Shown here: piece by piece, positions 23,379 to 35,074 of the stretch
How positions within the stretch are numbered: position 1 is the stretch's first letter
How the letters are laid out: every line of letters begins with the position of its first letter
DNA from: Mycocentrospora acerina
Lineage: Eukaryota > Ascomycota > Dothideomycetes > Pleosporales
Assembly: GCA_022701365.1 (NCBI GenBank)
Contig: JAKUHH010000030.1
Coordinates: 497,107-561,106 of the forward strand
DNA length: 64,000 bases
Reading direction: 5' to 3'
Notes under the pieces: generated by a model
Told to the model about the DNA's origin: nothing
The model's input: only the letters and a program-made list of their open reading frames with translations
Databases searched by the model: none
Translations under genes and position numbers: made by a program

Positions 23379-26217
23379 CTACCCCCCAACAACAGGTTTC
23401 TTCTTTACTGCACGCATGCTACTAACCGTACCTTCCTTGCCCAGTCCCCTCCCCACCTCTACAACAATCATCCTCACAAAATCCCTACTGAGCCAGTAAC
23501 TGCTGTGCGCGCCCAACATGGTGAGATACTGGATCTCCAATGGTCCCCCACCATACTTCATGAAGTAGTCAATCTGTCCGTTGTCGTTGAGTAGATATGC
23601 TCTTTTCTCTGCAATTTCTTCACGCGTGAAATTATGCGTTTCAAGCTCGACATTTGACGGTAGACGGAGTGTAGGTGGCTTGGCAGTATCATACGCAAAA
23701 GAGGAGTCCTGGCGACGGAACGGATTGCTGAAGGAGAAGTATGAGGAGGATGCGGAAGGGATGGTGACGGGTTTCAGCATCTCAGCATATACGACGTCGA
23801 CAGTGGCGTTGATGCGGCATGCGACGGGGTCATATGGGTTGATGACGTTGTAAATATTGTCGACGGCTAAACAGCCGTAAGTACCTTGTTCGCCGGCAAC
23901 ACCAGGCGTCGCGTATGAGTCTGCACCAGGTTTCTCCTTGTCTCTGCGGGGAAGGAGCCCGGCGTTTTTCATTAAAAGGAAAAGGCCGACTGGGCTGCCA
24001 CATACGAAGAGATCTGCAGTGTTGAAGATGAACTGATCACTGGGGAGATCTTCCTCAGGGAGAGAGAGATCGCTGAGCCCAGGGTCGACATAAGTCGGTT
24101 GTTGGCTTAGGATGTCAACGGCCATAACAGAGCCGAGTGAATGTGCAATCAGATGTACCCTTCCATAGTCTTGGAACCCAGGGTTGTTTGCACACCAGAG
24201 TCGGTAGATGCGGTTCGCTTCCTGTATACACGCGGCAATCATTTTAGGGTTATGCTCTGGGGAAAGATAGTACGGCACATCGAGCATGACATCGCTAACA
24301 ATGCCACGAATAGAAGGCAGAGTCTCCGGGGTGATGTGCTTAAGCGTGTAGTTGTTGGCTGTAGGGTCTTCGACGTCCTCGGTGTCAGTAGCATCGGACT
24401 GAAGAAAAACGCGATGTCGCCAGTTAACCTGCTCAATATTAGCACAAAATCATCTGTCTTAGTTTCAGAACGTAGTAATTTACTGGTAGCACCATAACAC
24501 CACCCATATCCTTTCTCAGGTGGCGTTTAACATCCGGCGTCCCAAGTTCTACATTGACTTCTCGTCTGAAAGAATTCATCGCGTGTGTAAAGTGAAATGT
24601 CTCCATGCGCTCTGATAACTTTTGTCCAATGCCATGAATGACGAGCACTAGATCTGTCACTTTGGGCCTCTCGGAGAGAGCGAGGTCGGGGTCAGACTTT
24701 TGTCTGCGATAAGGAGGTGCTCCCCCTTGCGAAGTCGACACACCCTCACGCGCCCTCTGGGTTGTGGTTGTGTTTTTGTTAGGGTGTAGCTTGTCCCATT
24801 TTGCCTGGTCAAATCCACGTACTACACAGACGCCAATAGCTCTGTTCTTGCGGATATAATTAGCCAGTGGTCTTCTACCATAGTAATGTGATGGCTGGTG
24901 TGCAGGCTTCAAAACATAGGCCTCCTTATCGTCAGCATAGATGACGCCAGCTTTGAGGTAGAGACGTTTTGTTCCGTCGGCACCGTATTCGAGGTCACCA
25001 GCTGCTTTGTTATCTGCGCCTTCAGGGCCAGTCGATATATCTATCAAGTCACAGGCATCCTCAACAGTCTCGCGTCGCTCCTGTTCTGGATCGTCCGCTT
25101 CTTCTGGGAGGGTGCTCTGGACCAGGCCTGTGGATCGCATTTCCTGTGACGTGGACGGTCGACTCTCCGGTTTCTTGATTTTGTCGGGCCAGAGCTTATG
25201 CAAAATCTTCATCTCCCCGAGTGCTCCCACCTCAGCCGCACTGTTCAACTCGTCTTTCCATGTCTGTGTCCAGGGCTGCAGCTCCAGGTAGCCAGCCTCG
25301 AGCATGTTTGCAACCTCGACTTCAACAGGCATCATCGTATCCTTGTAGAACCAGGTTCCTCTGACTATACGCGCGATGTCGCTGAGCGGTGACCAGTAAA
25401 TGGGCTCCATCCGTATCGACTCGGCGTCCATGACGACGTGATGCAGTCTCGACACGCCAACCGGCACATTTGCAGACGGCCCTGCTTTTGGCTTGGACGT
25501 GTTCTTCGCCGGTCCTTTGTCTTTGCTGCCCGCTGCCAAAGCAGGCTCCATGTCGTCGTCCCATTTGTAGCTGTCCGCCTCGTGTATGGTCGGCCGGCTG
25601 CCTCCGTCCATGGGCACAGGCTTCCATGCCTTGGACAAGCTCCCTCTCGATGGCGCCCTGATAAAAGGCGTGCCTGTGACGGTAGGCTCCAAGGAAGGCG
25701 AGGCCTGCCCCGGGTCCAGCGCCCTCAGTGATCCAACTAGTGTCGGGCCCTGCCTCCCGCCACTCGAGCCAGGCCGACTGCTCTCAGCCAGCTCGGCAGA
25801 CCGCGAGTACCGTCCCAAGCTGTCCGACCTCGTGGAAGGAATGTCTCTGCCGGTGACGGGCACTTCGTCCCGTGACGCGCTGCCTCCTCTCTTCCTCTTC
25901 AAGCGCGCGACTGCCGGGTTTGTCAGCGCGCCCTTCTCCCCCATCTCCTCGTTGTGCTTCAGAATCAGCTTCCTCAGTTCCAGCCATGACTCGTTGACGG
26001 CGTCGTTGTCGTACTCGGAGAACGGGCGCGGCGGCTGCCTCTTCCCACTCGACGCGGTCGTGGCGGGCGGAGGGACCGGTGAGAGAGGGTCATCGATAGC
26101 GAGCGGCGACGTGTAGAAATAGCGGACGGGGATGGTGGGCGGTGCTTCAGACGAGTGCAGCACATCACGGATGTACAAGTTGGTGTGCGACGGCGTGTTT
26201 GGCTGCGTGGGCGCCAT
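23379..26217 (-). CDS. DDHD-domain phospholipase A1 (PA-PLA1 family, yeast Ddl1-like)
   Basis: Two exons (26217-24484, 24428-23379) separated by a 55 nt intron (GTAAAT ... GAGCAG) give about 927 residues. The family cleaves phospholipids, often phosphatidic acid, at the sn-1 position on cytosolic membranes. The lipase motif AHSLGS has its nucleophilic serine at about residue 675. The DDHD domain is visible as YGCLAVDNIYNVINPYDPVA, IDYFMKYGGG and LGAHSSYWLSRDF. Upstream, VTDLVLVIHGIGQ starts the alpha/beta hydrolase fold and the intron splits GVMVLP/VNWRHR. The first 250 residues are Ser/Pro-rich and disordered. I use ATG 26217 (MAPTQPN). The closest known relative is yeast YOR022C. The fungal substrate is not shown here. 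Confidence 0.92.
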
Positions 26218-26655
26218 GCTGGGCTGTCGGGGTTGGATGGATGATGCCTCGACGACGTGCAAGGTTGTGGCGGATTCAAATCATGTCGATGCAGACACGC
26301 GCTTTACTTGTCCCCATGACGCGTCGACACGAGGCAAAAAGAATACAACGCCGCGGTGAATGGCCCTTGTTTCCGCCACGCCCGTCGCCGATGGCCATGG
26401 ACGGAGCTCTGACGCAACGCCAACATTTAGTTGTCCTCGCTAAATCCCATCATCCATGTCAAACATCACATCTTATCGATACAGCTTGCAAACGACTGGT
26501 CCCTCCACACCGCATCCTTCAGCCCAACCCGTTAGAAGCATCAATGAGGAGTCGCAGCAAGAACAGACGTGTTGTGCTTAGTTTCATTCGTATTCTCATG
26601 GCTGCTTAGCTATATACAGTTCCAAAGAGATGCTTTTCCATCCGCATTCATCCGC
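26218..26655. other. Intergenic region DDHD lipase/ALDH
   Basis: The 438 bp hold the promoter of the minus-strand lipase gene and the 3' region of the minus-strand ALDH gene. No gene is supported. Confidence 0.45.
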
Positions 26656-28337
26656 TTAACCGAACAGGACGTCTCCAAGTCTGATCGACACAGTCTTGGT
26701 CTGGAGGTAGTTGTCCAGCGCCGCCTCACCCAACTCACGGCCGATACCAGACTCCTTGTATCCACCGAATGGCAGCTGCCAGTGCAGAGTGTTGTATGTG
26801 TTGACCCAGACGGTACCAGCCTTGAGCGCATTGGCCGTAGAGATGGCAGTGTTGAGGTTGGTCGTGTGCACCGCGGCGGCAAGACCGTACGTGGAGCTGT
26901 TGCCAATCTTGACAACCTCCTCCTGCGTCTTGAACTTGGAGATTGTGCACACGGGGCCGAAGATCTCTTCTTGTTGGATCTTCATGTCCTCAGTGACGTT
27001 GGAGAAGATGGTTGGCTCGATGAAGTAGCCCTTGTCGCCCTTGCGCTTGCCACCAGTCTCGACCTTGGCACCCTCAGCCTTACCAGACTCGATGTATCTG
27101 CATAAAGGTCAGTATCTGCTTCACAACGCAACCACGTAAGAACTCACCCCATAATACGATCGAACTGGAGCTGCGAGACCTGGGGACCCTGGAAGGTGTC
27201 CTTCTCGAAGGGGTCTCCGACGGCGTTCTGGGCAGCACGCTCCCTGAACTTCTCGATGAACTTGTCGTAAATCTCCTCCTGGACGTAAACACGCGAACCG
27301 GCGCAGCAGCACTGTCCGTGGTTGAAGTAGATACCAAAGTTGACCCAGTTGACGGCGTCGTCAAGGTTCGCATCGGCGAAGACAATGTTGGGGCTCTTTC
27401 CTCCGAGCTCAAGGGTAACCTTCTTCAAGTTGGAGCCAGCAGCGGCCTTCATGATCTGTCGGCCGACAACGGTGGAACCGGTAAAGGCGACCTTGTCAAC
27501 GTCCATGTGCGAGGCGATGGCGGCACCGGCAATCTTGCCGAAACCAGTGATGATGTTGACGACACCTGGGGGGAAGCCAGCCTCCTTGATAAGTGTGGCC
27601 GCAACGTAGGCAGAAAGAGGTGTCTGCTCAGCGGTCTTGAGGACCACAGTGTTACCAGTGGCAACGGCGGGACCAATCTTCCACGCCCACATGAGCAGTG
27701 GGAAGTTCCAGGGGATGATTTGACCGCACACACCAACCTAATGAAGTCAGTCTGGATCATACGATCCGCATCAACTTGTTACTCACGGGCTCCTTCCTGA
27801 TGTAGTTGAATGTGTCGGGCGATGTGTCAACGACCTTGCCTTCGATCTTGTCGGCCCAGCCACCGTAGTACCTCAAGCAGCCAGCAGCAGCAGGAATGTC
27901 TACGTTCTTGGCCATGCCAAAGGCCTTGCCATTGTCCAAAGCCTCAACTGCGGCGAGGAGATCGGCGTTCTTCTCGAAGAGGTCGGCGAGCTTCACGAGA
28001 AGCCTTCCACGGGCCTCTGGTGTCTCCTTCCTCCATGGGCCATTGAAGGCTTTGCGGGCGGCAGCGACAGCAATGTCGACATCCTTCTCTGAGGCCTCTG
28101 ACACAGAGCAGATGACCTCTTCCGTCGAGGGGTTGATGACCTCAAATGTCTTGCCATCAACAGACGGAACGAACTCGTTGTTGATGAAGCTTCCCAATGT
28201 CAGTACAATGCCTAAGCGCGGACTGGCAGACAGGAGAGCGAGAGAGAAGAAGGGATGCAACCGTGTACTTACAGGCCGGTGGGCTGGTCGTACTCGCCCG
28301 TCTGAGGGGTCTTGAGCTTAGTTGAAACACCAGACAT
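26656..28337 (-). CDS. Aldehyde dehydrogenase (Alt a 10 / AldA type)
   Basis: Four exons (28337-28273, 28189-27787, 27737-27148, 27097-26656) give about 499 residues, the normal length for NAD(P)+-dependent ALDH. Introns of 83, 49 and 50 nt have GTAAGT/GTGAGT donors. Motifs are IIPWNFPLLMWAWKIGPA, the Rossmann-type VAFTGSTVVGR, LELGGKSP with the base Glu266, and NHGQCCCAGSR with catalytic Cys300 (the middle cysteine, as in ALDH2). FGPVCTISKF and NTYNTLHWQLPFGGYKESGIGRE complete the pattern. Family knowledge places it in cytosolic acetaldehyde and other aldehyde oxidation. The same protein family is an allergen in Alternaria and Cladosporium. Confidence 0.96.
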
Positions 28338-29938
28338 AATGTTGATAGTGTAACAAAACGAATTGGGGTATCAGTAGAAAGAAAATTAGAGATGTTATGG
28401 GATGAGGGGGCAGAGGGACAAGGAAACCTTAAGTAGTGCCCGCTTCGACGCTGCGCGTGGCATTTTCCACCGGACGAATGCCCCAAATGAATAGTCTAGC
28501 AGCCTCGGCCATGAGGAGCCAGGTTCGAGCCTCTCTAGCAACCTATCGCAGCTGTCATGAGTAGATCTCAGTGGCGGTTGGCGCAGCAGCGGAAGCCTGT
28601 GCCCCGCTCTCTGCCCCGCAAGTCCATGGCGCGACACGTCGGAGGCGCGTCTGACCATACCAAACATGGCGCCTGATGCTCAATCTAGAAACCGACGTGA
28701 CAATCATATTTCTAGTCATCTTCTTTGCACTTCAAGACCTGGTCTACGGGTGATAAGAACCGGAAATAACACAAAGTCTGCGGTCCTCTGCCATGGGGGA
28801 GGGGGCAAGAAGGAATGTAGACTAGAAAGCAGCCTTCTTCTGAGCCACCACACTAACATGGAAAAGGCAATTCTACCGCGTAAACCCCAGCATGCTCGGC
28901 TTCCATTTGAGCGAGCACTCGGATGAACATGTCCAGAGCCTGGCAAGCTAAAGGATGCGACTCGATTACGCCTGACAAATCACAAACAACTCAATGTCTG
29001 TTGAACATGCCACATTTTTGGGGTGTTTCATCAACTTCTCCTTGTACCCATCCGATTGCGTCGGACGAGCGCTATATTCTTCCTGTCCTCCCTTCCAATG
29101 AGGGGCAAGTCGGCAGCGAGTCGGCAGCGAGACTTACCGTGAGTTTACGGCTAGCCCTAGTGGATTGCGGGGAATAGCTGCTAAAGTGAAAATGATGGTG
29201 TGAGCTCCCGCGGGGCAAGCAGGCAGAAGACGGAACCAGCCTGCGAGATGCAACGCGTCAGGTACAAGCACTACCCGATACTGGAGCGTTATCTTTGCAA
29301 TGCAAAGATAGGCTTTGAATCAACCACTTCTCTTAACGTCAGAGGCTATGTATGCATCCAGTGAGCAAAGAGTGTGGAGCGTATGCTGAGTGGGAGCAAT
29401 CTACAAGTTGCAGATGATGAGTGATACGCGGTCTAATTCCGACAATGTGAGCGAAGAGGGAGCAAGTTATTGGAACAGCTGTGCATCACTTCAATTAGAC
29501 TTCAAGATCTACATGCTGGATGTTGCGGCTACACCCGGCGTTCCCTACAATCGGCCCTGTTGTGCCGTTGCAAAAGCATCTCATGACATTTCAATACTCC
29601 TTTCAGTACACCACATAACCCACAAAGTTCGACTTAGACAACCAAGCTCCTTTCATAAGGCTTATCATATATTGTGCTACCATGGCAGAAACACAATCTG
29701 TAACCCGCAGTTCAATCATCTTGAGTAGTGTACAAAAACCCGAATCGTGTGCTTTGTCGACCGACCAGCTGTTCTCATAGCAATCTGAATATGGGAGATA
29801 ATTCAATTTTCGTGAATGATGACGCTTCCAATGAAATGAAGAAGATGAAAAACCCGACTGCTCCGGAGCCCGAACCAATTCTGCTCGTGACGATTAAGTA
29901 TAAAAGAAGGAAAGTCGCAATAGAGAGGCGTTTCAAGC
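28338..29938. other. Intergenic region ALDH/REF
   Basis: 1.6 kb between two minus-strand genes, holding the ALDH promoter and the REF 3' region. A short tandem duplication, GTCGGCAGCGA twice, lies at about 29109-29131. No gene is recognised. Confidence 0.45.
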
Positions 29939-31451
29939 TCAAAGCATCTCGTCATCCATAGCAGTGTCACCGCCGGCGGCTGCTGGCACGCCGCCCGCGC
30001 CGCTTGCAGCCATGGCGTCGTTGCTACCCTCTCCACCAGCAGGGAAGTAGTCTGCCATCTCAGCATCGAGCTCTTCAACAGTCTTCTTCTTGGGGCGGTC
30101 ACGACCGCCACGTCCACGGCCGCGGCCACGACCTTCACCACGTCCTCGTCCGGCAGCAGGAGTAGCCTTTGCAGCGGTAGCAGGCTTAGGCTGGTCTTTC
30201 TTCGGTTGGCTAGACTGTGTGAGCTGTGGTTCATTTGATGGCAACGGAATCTACATACGTAACCCGGTCTGCGAGGGAAGGCTTTCCAGCGGGAGCTGGA
30301 ATGTTTGCTGCGCTCACAAGCATCTCGACGCGAATCGGGCGATTATCAATCTTAACGCCGTTGAGAGAAGTGGTAGCCTTGACAGCTTGCTCGCTTCGGT
30401 TGAAGATGACGGTGGCGCTTCCAAGGCTGCGGCCGTTTGGTCCATACTGCATGAGAATCTTCTTGGGCCTGCCGACACCAATTGCTGAAGCAAAGTAATC
30501 CTAAGAGGCGCATTAGTCGTTGTGACGTGGTATGAAGTTCGCAGACGCGGAAGCAAGTTCGACAAGTCCGGGTACGGCGCGGTCGGCAACGAAGGTAATA
30601 TCGGAGTTCGAGCGTTCATACGGTGCCGCTCAGAAAGGAGAGATTGATGTCCAAAAGCGATGAGCAGGTTGTTTGACAACTAATACGCATTCTCGGCGCC
30701 AGAGCGCCATGCTGTATGAGCATATAGCGTCTTACGGACGCCGCGAGCCATTCATGAAAGGATCTGCCCTCGACCACGTAGTGTTCGATGCTCTCATGAT
30801 ATCTTCTGGCTCGCGTGTCGCCACCAGGGTTGCATGTTGTATGCAGATCCTGCTAGAGCGCGTAGCTGTGGCACTGCCACAACCGCCGTCATGGACTGGC
30901 GTTGCTTGTGGGCGGACATCAATCTTCAACTTTCTTCGCGGCGGCACCTCAGGGTGTTCGCATGCTGCGAGTCTTGTGCTAGTCGTGTCCCCAACACGTA
31001 TCGTAGCGTGACTTTTGCAGAACATGACTCAACAACCCGTACCAAAGCGCGGGGAGTTTGCGAACGATCTTGTCGGATTGAACTCGCATTGTCTCGCAAA
31101 ATGCGACGTAACGTAGGCTCAAAGACCTGCAAAGGTCTTACATACCTGAAGCTGATTCTGCTCAACGTCCAAAGGCTACACGACGTTAGAGGAGTTTGCA
31201 GACAAAGCTTCGAAAAGACTTACCAAGTTGGAGATCATAATCTTCGTCTCACCGCCGGAAGGAGCGGAGGGCGCAGCAGGGGCAGCCTTGGGTTGCTTGC
31301 CTTGCTTATTGGCCTTCTGCACACCGCCTACAGGTCCGGCGGCAGCTGCGGGGCGGCCTGCGTCGGAGCGACGGCCTCCTCGGCCGCGACGGCTGGACTG
31401 GCGACGCGTCTTGAGGATGTCGTCGAGGCTGAGTTCCATCTTGGAAGACAT
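29939..31451 (-). CDS. YRA1: mRNA export adaptor REF/ALY (Yra1/Mlo3-like)
   Basis: Four exons (31451-31224, 31175-31146, 30500-30259, 30209-29939) give about 256 residues. REF/ALY proteins bind RNA and UAP56/Sub2 within TREX and hand mRNA to the export receptor. The N-terminal UAP56-binding motif is MELSLDDILKTRR; RNP2 is KIMISNLP, RNP1-like is GRSLGSATVIF, and the RRM spans about residues 70-145. An RGG/RGR basic stretch and the C-terminal Sub2-binding motif TVEELDAEMADYF follow. Exon 2 has only 30 nt (PLDVEQNQLQ). The intron after it is 645 nt, against about 50 nt for the others. The last junction uses CTAG/CC so the product reads RVTQPKKD. The gene is divergent from VPS11. Confidence 0.93.
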
Positions 31452-31975
31452 GTTGGAAAGCGACGTGACGTTGGGACTTGGGTGAGTCGGTGGGTGAGCG
31501 AGAGCGCGCTGACGTCGAATAGACGTAGGTAGCTGGGGGCAGAGAGTAGAGGGACTTGTTGTTCAGTCGACAAGACTGAGCTGAGCGCGACTACGTGTGC
31601 TATTCAAAGCAGAGCGCGTGGCAGTAGAGGCTTAGGTCGTGTGCGTGCGAGTGAGTTGCGCGCAGTGATGGGAGATCGCGAGCGAGGGAGCGCGGATGGT
31701 GTGGTTGATGGAAAGGGTGGTGGAATGGGGGAATGGAGGCAGAAGCCGTGAGAAGGTTTAAGAAGGGGGTGCTGTCAGGCAGAGACAAGCAGGTGCACGG
31801 GCCGCCGATACAATCACGCTAGGCTCAGCCACGACTGGGCGTGATATCATTGGCCGACCGTCCAAGGTCGTGCCTTCCCAGCGCTCCAAGGTGACGATAG
31901 CTCCTGCCGACTCTTGAGGTGGTGGTTATGGACGCCTGGTAGCAGATATGGCAGTCACTCCGGTAAGCTTTGTCG
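31452..31975. promoter_or_regulatory. Divergent promoter region REF/VPS11
   Basis: The 524 bp separate the REF start (minus) and the VPS11 start (plus). No particular motif is assigned, and a purine-rich stretch lies at about 31640-31760. Confidence 0.45.
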
Positions 31976-34900
31976 ATGGCACCCCCATTCTCGGCGATCA
32001 TGATGAAGCTAAAGCACCAACAGTGGCAGTTCAAGTTCTTCGACGTGTCGCAAGTCAAGCTCCCCGATGATGAGAGCTCCTTCCTCTCCGAGGTATGATC
32101 GCGTCCTCCTCGCCTAGGTACCCTCTCACACACTGCAGCCTGGGAGTACTACATGCATAGTCTCTGGATCTGAGAGCATCTTCGTCGGCAGTGGCGATGG
32201 CGTCGTCCGCATTCTGTCGCAGGCCTTCAAGGTCGTGCGCGCGTTCAGAGCCTATGACGCTGGCGCAATCACGCATATGAAGCAGGTTGAGGGGACGTCG
32301 CTACTGGTGACCATTGCCGAAGACATGTCCAATGAGCCCGTGCTGAAAGTGTGGGCTCTGGACAAACTGGAAAAGAAGACGGGCATCCCGCGATGCCAGA
32401 GTACTCTCACCATCCACAATGGGCGCAAGCAGTTCCCCATATCTGCCTTTGCGGCGCTGGATGACCTGTCTCAGCTTGCTGTTGGTTTCGCAAATGGTGC
32501 TGTCACAGTCGTGCGCGGCGATCTCATCCATGATCGAGGAGCGAGACAGCGAACCGTGTTCGAATCCGAGGAGCCCATCACCGGCATTGAATTTAGAGAA
32601 GGAAACATCACTACACTCTACATCGCCACCACCGCGCGCATCATGACTCTCGTGATATCAGGCAGAGGCCAAGGCCAGCCTGCAAAGTCGCTCGACGAAT
32701 ATGGTTGCGGAGTTGGGTGTATGGCTGTGGACAAAGCCACTCGAGACGTGGTGGTGGCAAGAAACGATGCCATATACTACTATGGCCAGCATGGCCGTGG
32801 GCCCCCATACACATATGAGGGTGAGAAGAAGTTGATCTCGACATACAAAGATTATGTTGTAATTGTCGCACCGCCAAAGTCGAACGCAATGCCTAGATCT
32901 AATCCACTCAGAGCTTTTGGCGTCGGTACTACTGATGATGTTTTTAATACAACAAGTTTCACCCTTCTCAACACCGAACTTCGATTCGTAGCCCATCAAG
33001 AGCAGATGACGTCTCAAGTTCAGGGCATCATCTCTGAGTGGGGCGACCTCTTTGTGTTCACAATTGACGGAAAGGTAAGACCTTTATACTTAAGAATGGT
33101 CTCGAAAGGCTAATGAGGGACAGATCTTCCGTTATCATGAGAAGCCTTTTGCACAAAAGTTGGATATACTTTATCAGCGCAATCTTTACGTTCTAGCCAT
33201 CAACCTTGCACAAAAGGCTGGACTTGATTCCTCACAGCAGAATGTCATTCTCCGAAAGTTTGGTGATTACTTGTACTCCAAGCAAGACTACGACACTGCA
33301 ATGCAGCAGTATCTCAAGGCTATTGATAATACAGAACCTTCTCAAGTTATCCGAAAAGTATGCGCACACGAGCATCATCTTTGGTCAATGTTGACAATTT
33401 TGTTAGTTTCTGGATACACAGCGTATTCACAACTTGATCGAATACCTGGAGGAGTTGCATGATCATCACAAGGCAACATCAGATCATACCACTCTCCTTC
33501 TCAACTGCTATGCCAAACTCAAAGATGTTGACAAGCTGGAAGAGTTTATCAAGTCGCCCGATGACCTCAAGTTTGACCTAGATACCGCCATCTCCATGTG
33601 TCGCCAAGGAGGCTACTTTGATCAAGCAGCATTTCTTGCCCGCAAACATGGCGAACATGAACTGGTTGTAGACGTACTCATCGAAGACTCAAAACGATAC
33701 GCTGAAGCATTAGCTTATGTTTGGCGGCTAGAGCCTGAAGTAGCCTACTACAATCTAATGAAATACGCAACAGTGTTACTGCAGCATACTCCCAAGGATA
33801 CAACTCAGCTTTTCATCGATTACTACACTGGAAACTTTCGACCAAAGAAGGATGCTATCGTCATACCCAATGCACCAGCATCTGGTGGAATAGGCATGGG
33901 TCTTGGTGTAGCATCGAGTGCCGTACAAAACCTTGCGGCTCTCTTGCCCCTGCCATACATGAACACTAACGCACTAGCATCCCCCCCATCAGGCGAGCAA
34001 AAGAGCACGATGAGCCAGGCCCAGATTGTTGAGACGGACACGGACGAGCCTGCACCCAAGTACAAGGTACCGAAGCCACGAACAGCATTCTCGGCGTTCG
34101 TGGACCATGCTCAAGAATTCATCGTGTTTCTTGAAGCATGTATTAGCTCGGATAACTTACGCGAAGATGATAAAGTTGACCTATACACCACACTCTTCGA
34201 GATGTATTTGCACATCGCGTCCTCTAAGAAGGATGGTGAGCGGCAAGAGTGGGAGACCAAAGCGAAGAAGTTAGTCGAGGGCAAAGACATACCGATAGAC
34301 ACATCGAATGTTCTCCTTCTATCTCATCTTTCCAACTTCCGCGACGGCGCAATACTTGTTCGTGAGCAACAAGGTCTCCACTTCGATATTTTCCGCTCCT
34401 ACACCACTGCAAATGACACACAAGGTGCCATCCGTGCACTTCGCAAATATGGGCCCGAAGAACCTGCACTCTACCCGGCCGCTCTCGCGTATTTTACTTC
34501 GTCGCCCGAAATTCTCGCAGAATCAGGCGATGAGTTAGACTCTGTCTTGAAGAAGATCGATGAAGACGGACTGATGGCGCCCCTTCAAGTCATACAAACT
34601 CTCTCCGCAAATGGTGTGGCCACAATGGGCATGATTAAAGCCTACCTTAGTACCACAATTGAGCGCGAGCGCGCTGAAATCACAGCAAATCGCCGAACAA
34701 TCGATACGTTCCGTTCTGACACTGAGACCAAGAAATCCGAGCTTCAGAATTTGAACACGAAGCCTGTAGTTTTTCAAGCTGCACGCTGCCAGGTGTGTTC
34801 CAAGATGCTCGAGCTGCCGGTCGTACACTTCTTGTGCAAGCACTCATTCCATCAGAGCTGTTTGAGTACAGATGAAGATGTGGAGGATGCAGAAGTAGAG

Positions 34901-35074
34901 TGTCCGGTTTGTAGCAGCCAGAATGCAACCATTAAGGCAATTCGGAGGGCGCAGGTGGAGAGCGCGGAGCGACATGATCTGTTTCAAGATGCGCTCAAGA
35001 GGGGAAGGGATGGGTTCGCAGTTATTAGTGAATGGTTTGGGAGGGGTGTTATGGGGGTTGGAGGGACAGAGTAG
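31976..35074 (+). CDS. VPS11: Vacuolar protein sorting protein 11 (HOPS/CORVET, RING-H2)
   Basis: Four exons (31976-32092, 32139-33074, 33124-33357, 33422-35074) give about 979 residues; introns are 46, 49 and 64 nt. Vps11 is a core subunit of the HOPS and CORVET tethering complexes on endosomes and vacuoles. The N-terminal beta-propeller shows VSGSESIFVGSGDG and FKVVRAFRAYDAGAITHM. A clathrin-heavy-chain-like helical repeat region follows (KFGDYLYSKQDYDTAMQQY). The C-terminal RING-H2 at about residues 885-930 has CQVCSKMLELP, CKHSFHQSC and CPVC. The start could be 31976 (MAPPFSAIMMKL) or the in-frame ATG at 32000. The latter starts MMKLKHQQWQFKFF, closer to the usual short N-terminus. Confidence 0.93.

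Noticed and set aside
28500..28560. tRNA B-box-like GGTTCGAGCC
   Set aside because: No A box and no acceptor or T-stem pairing nearby. Similar partial matches at 14204 and 57260 also fail.
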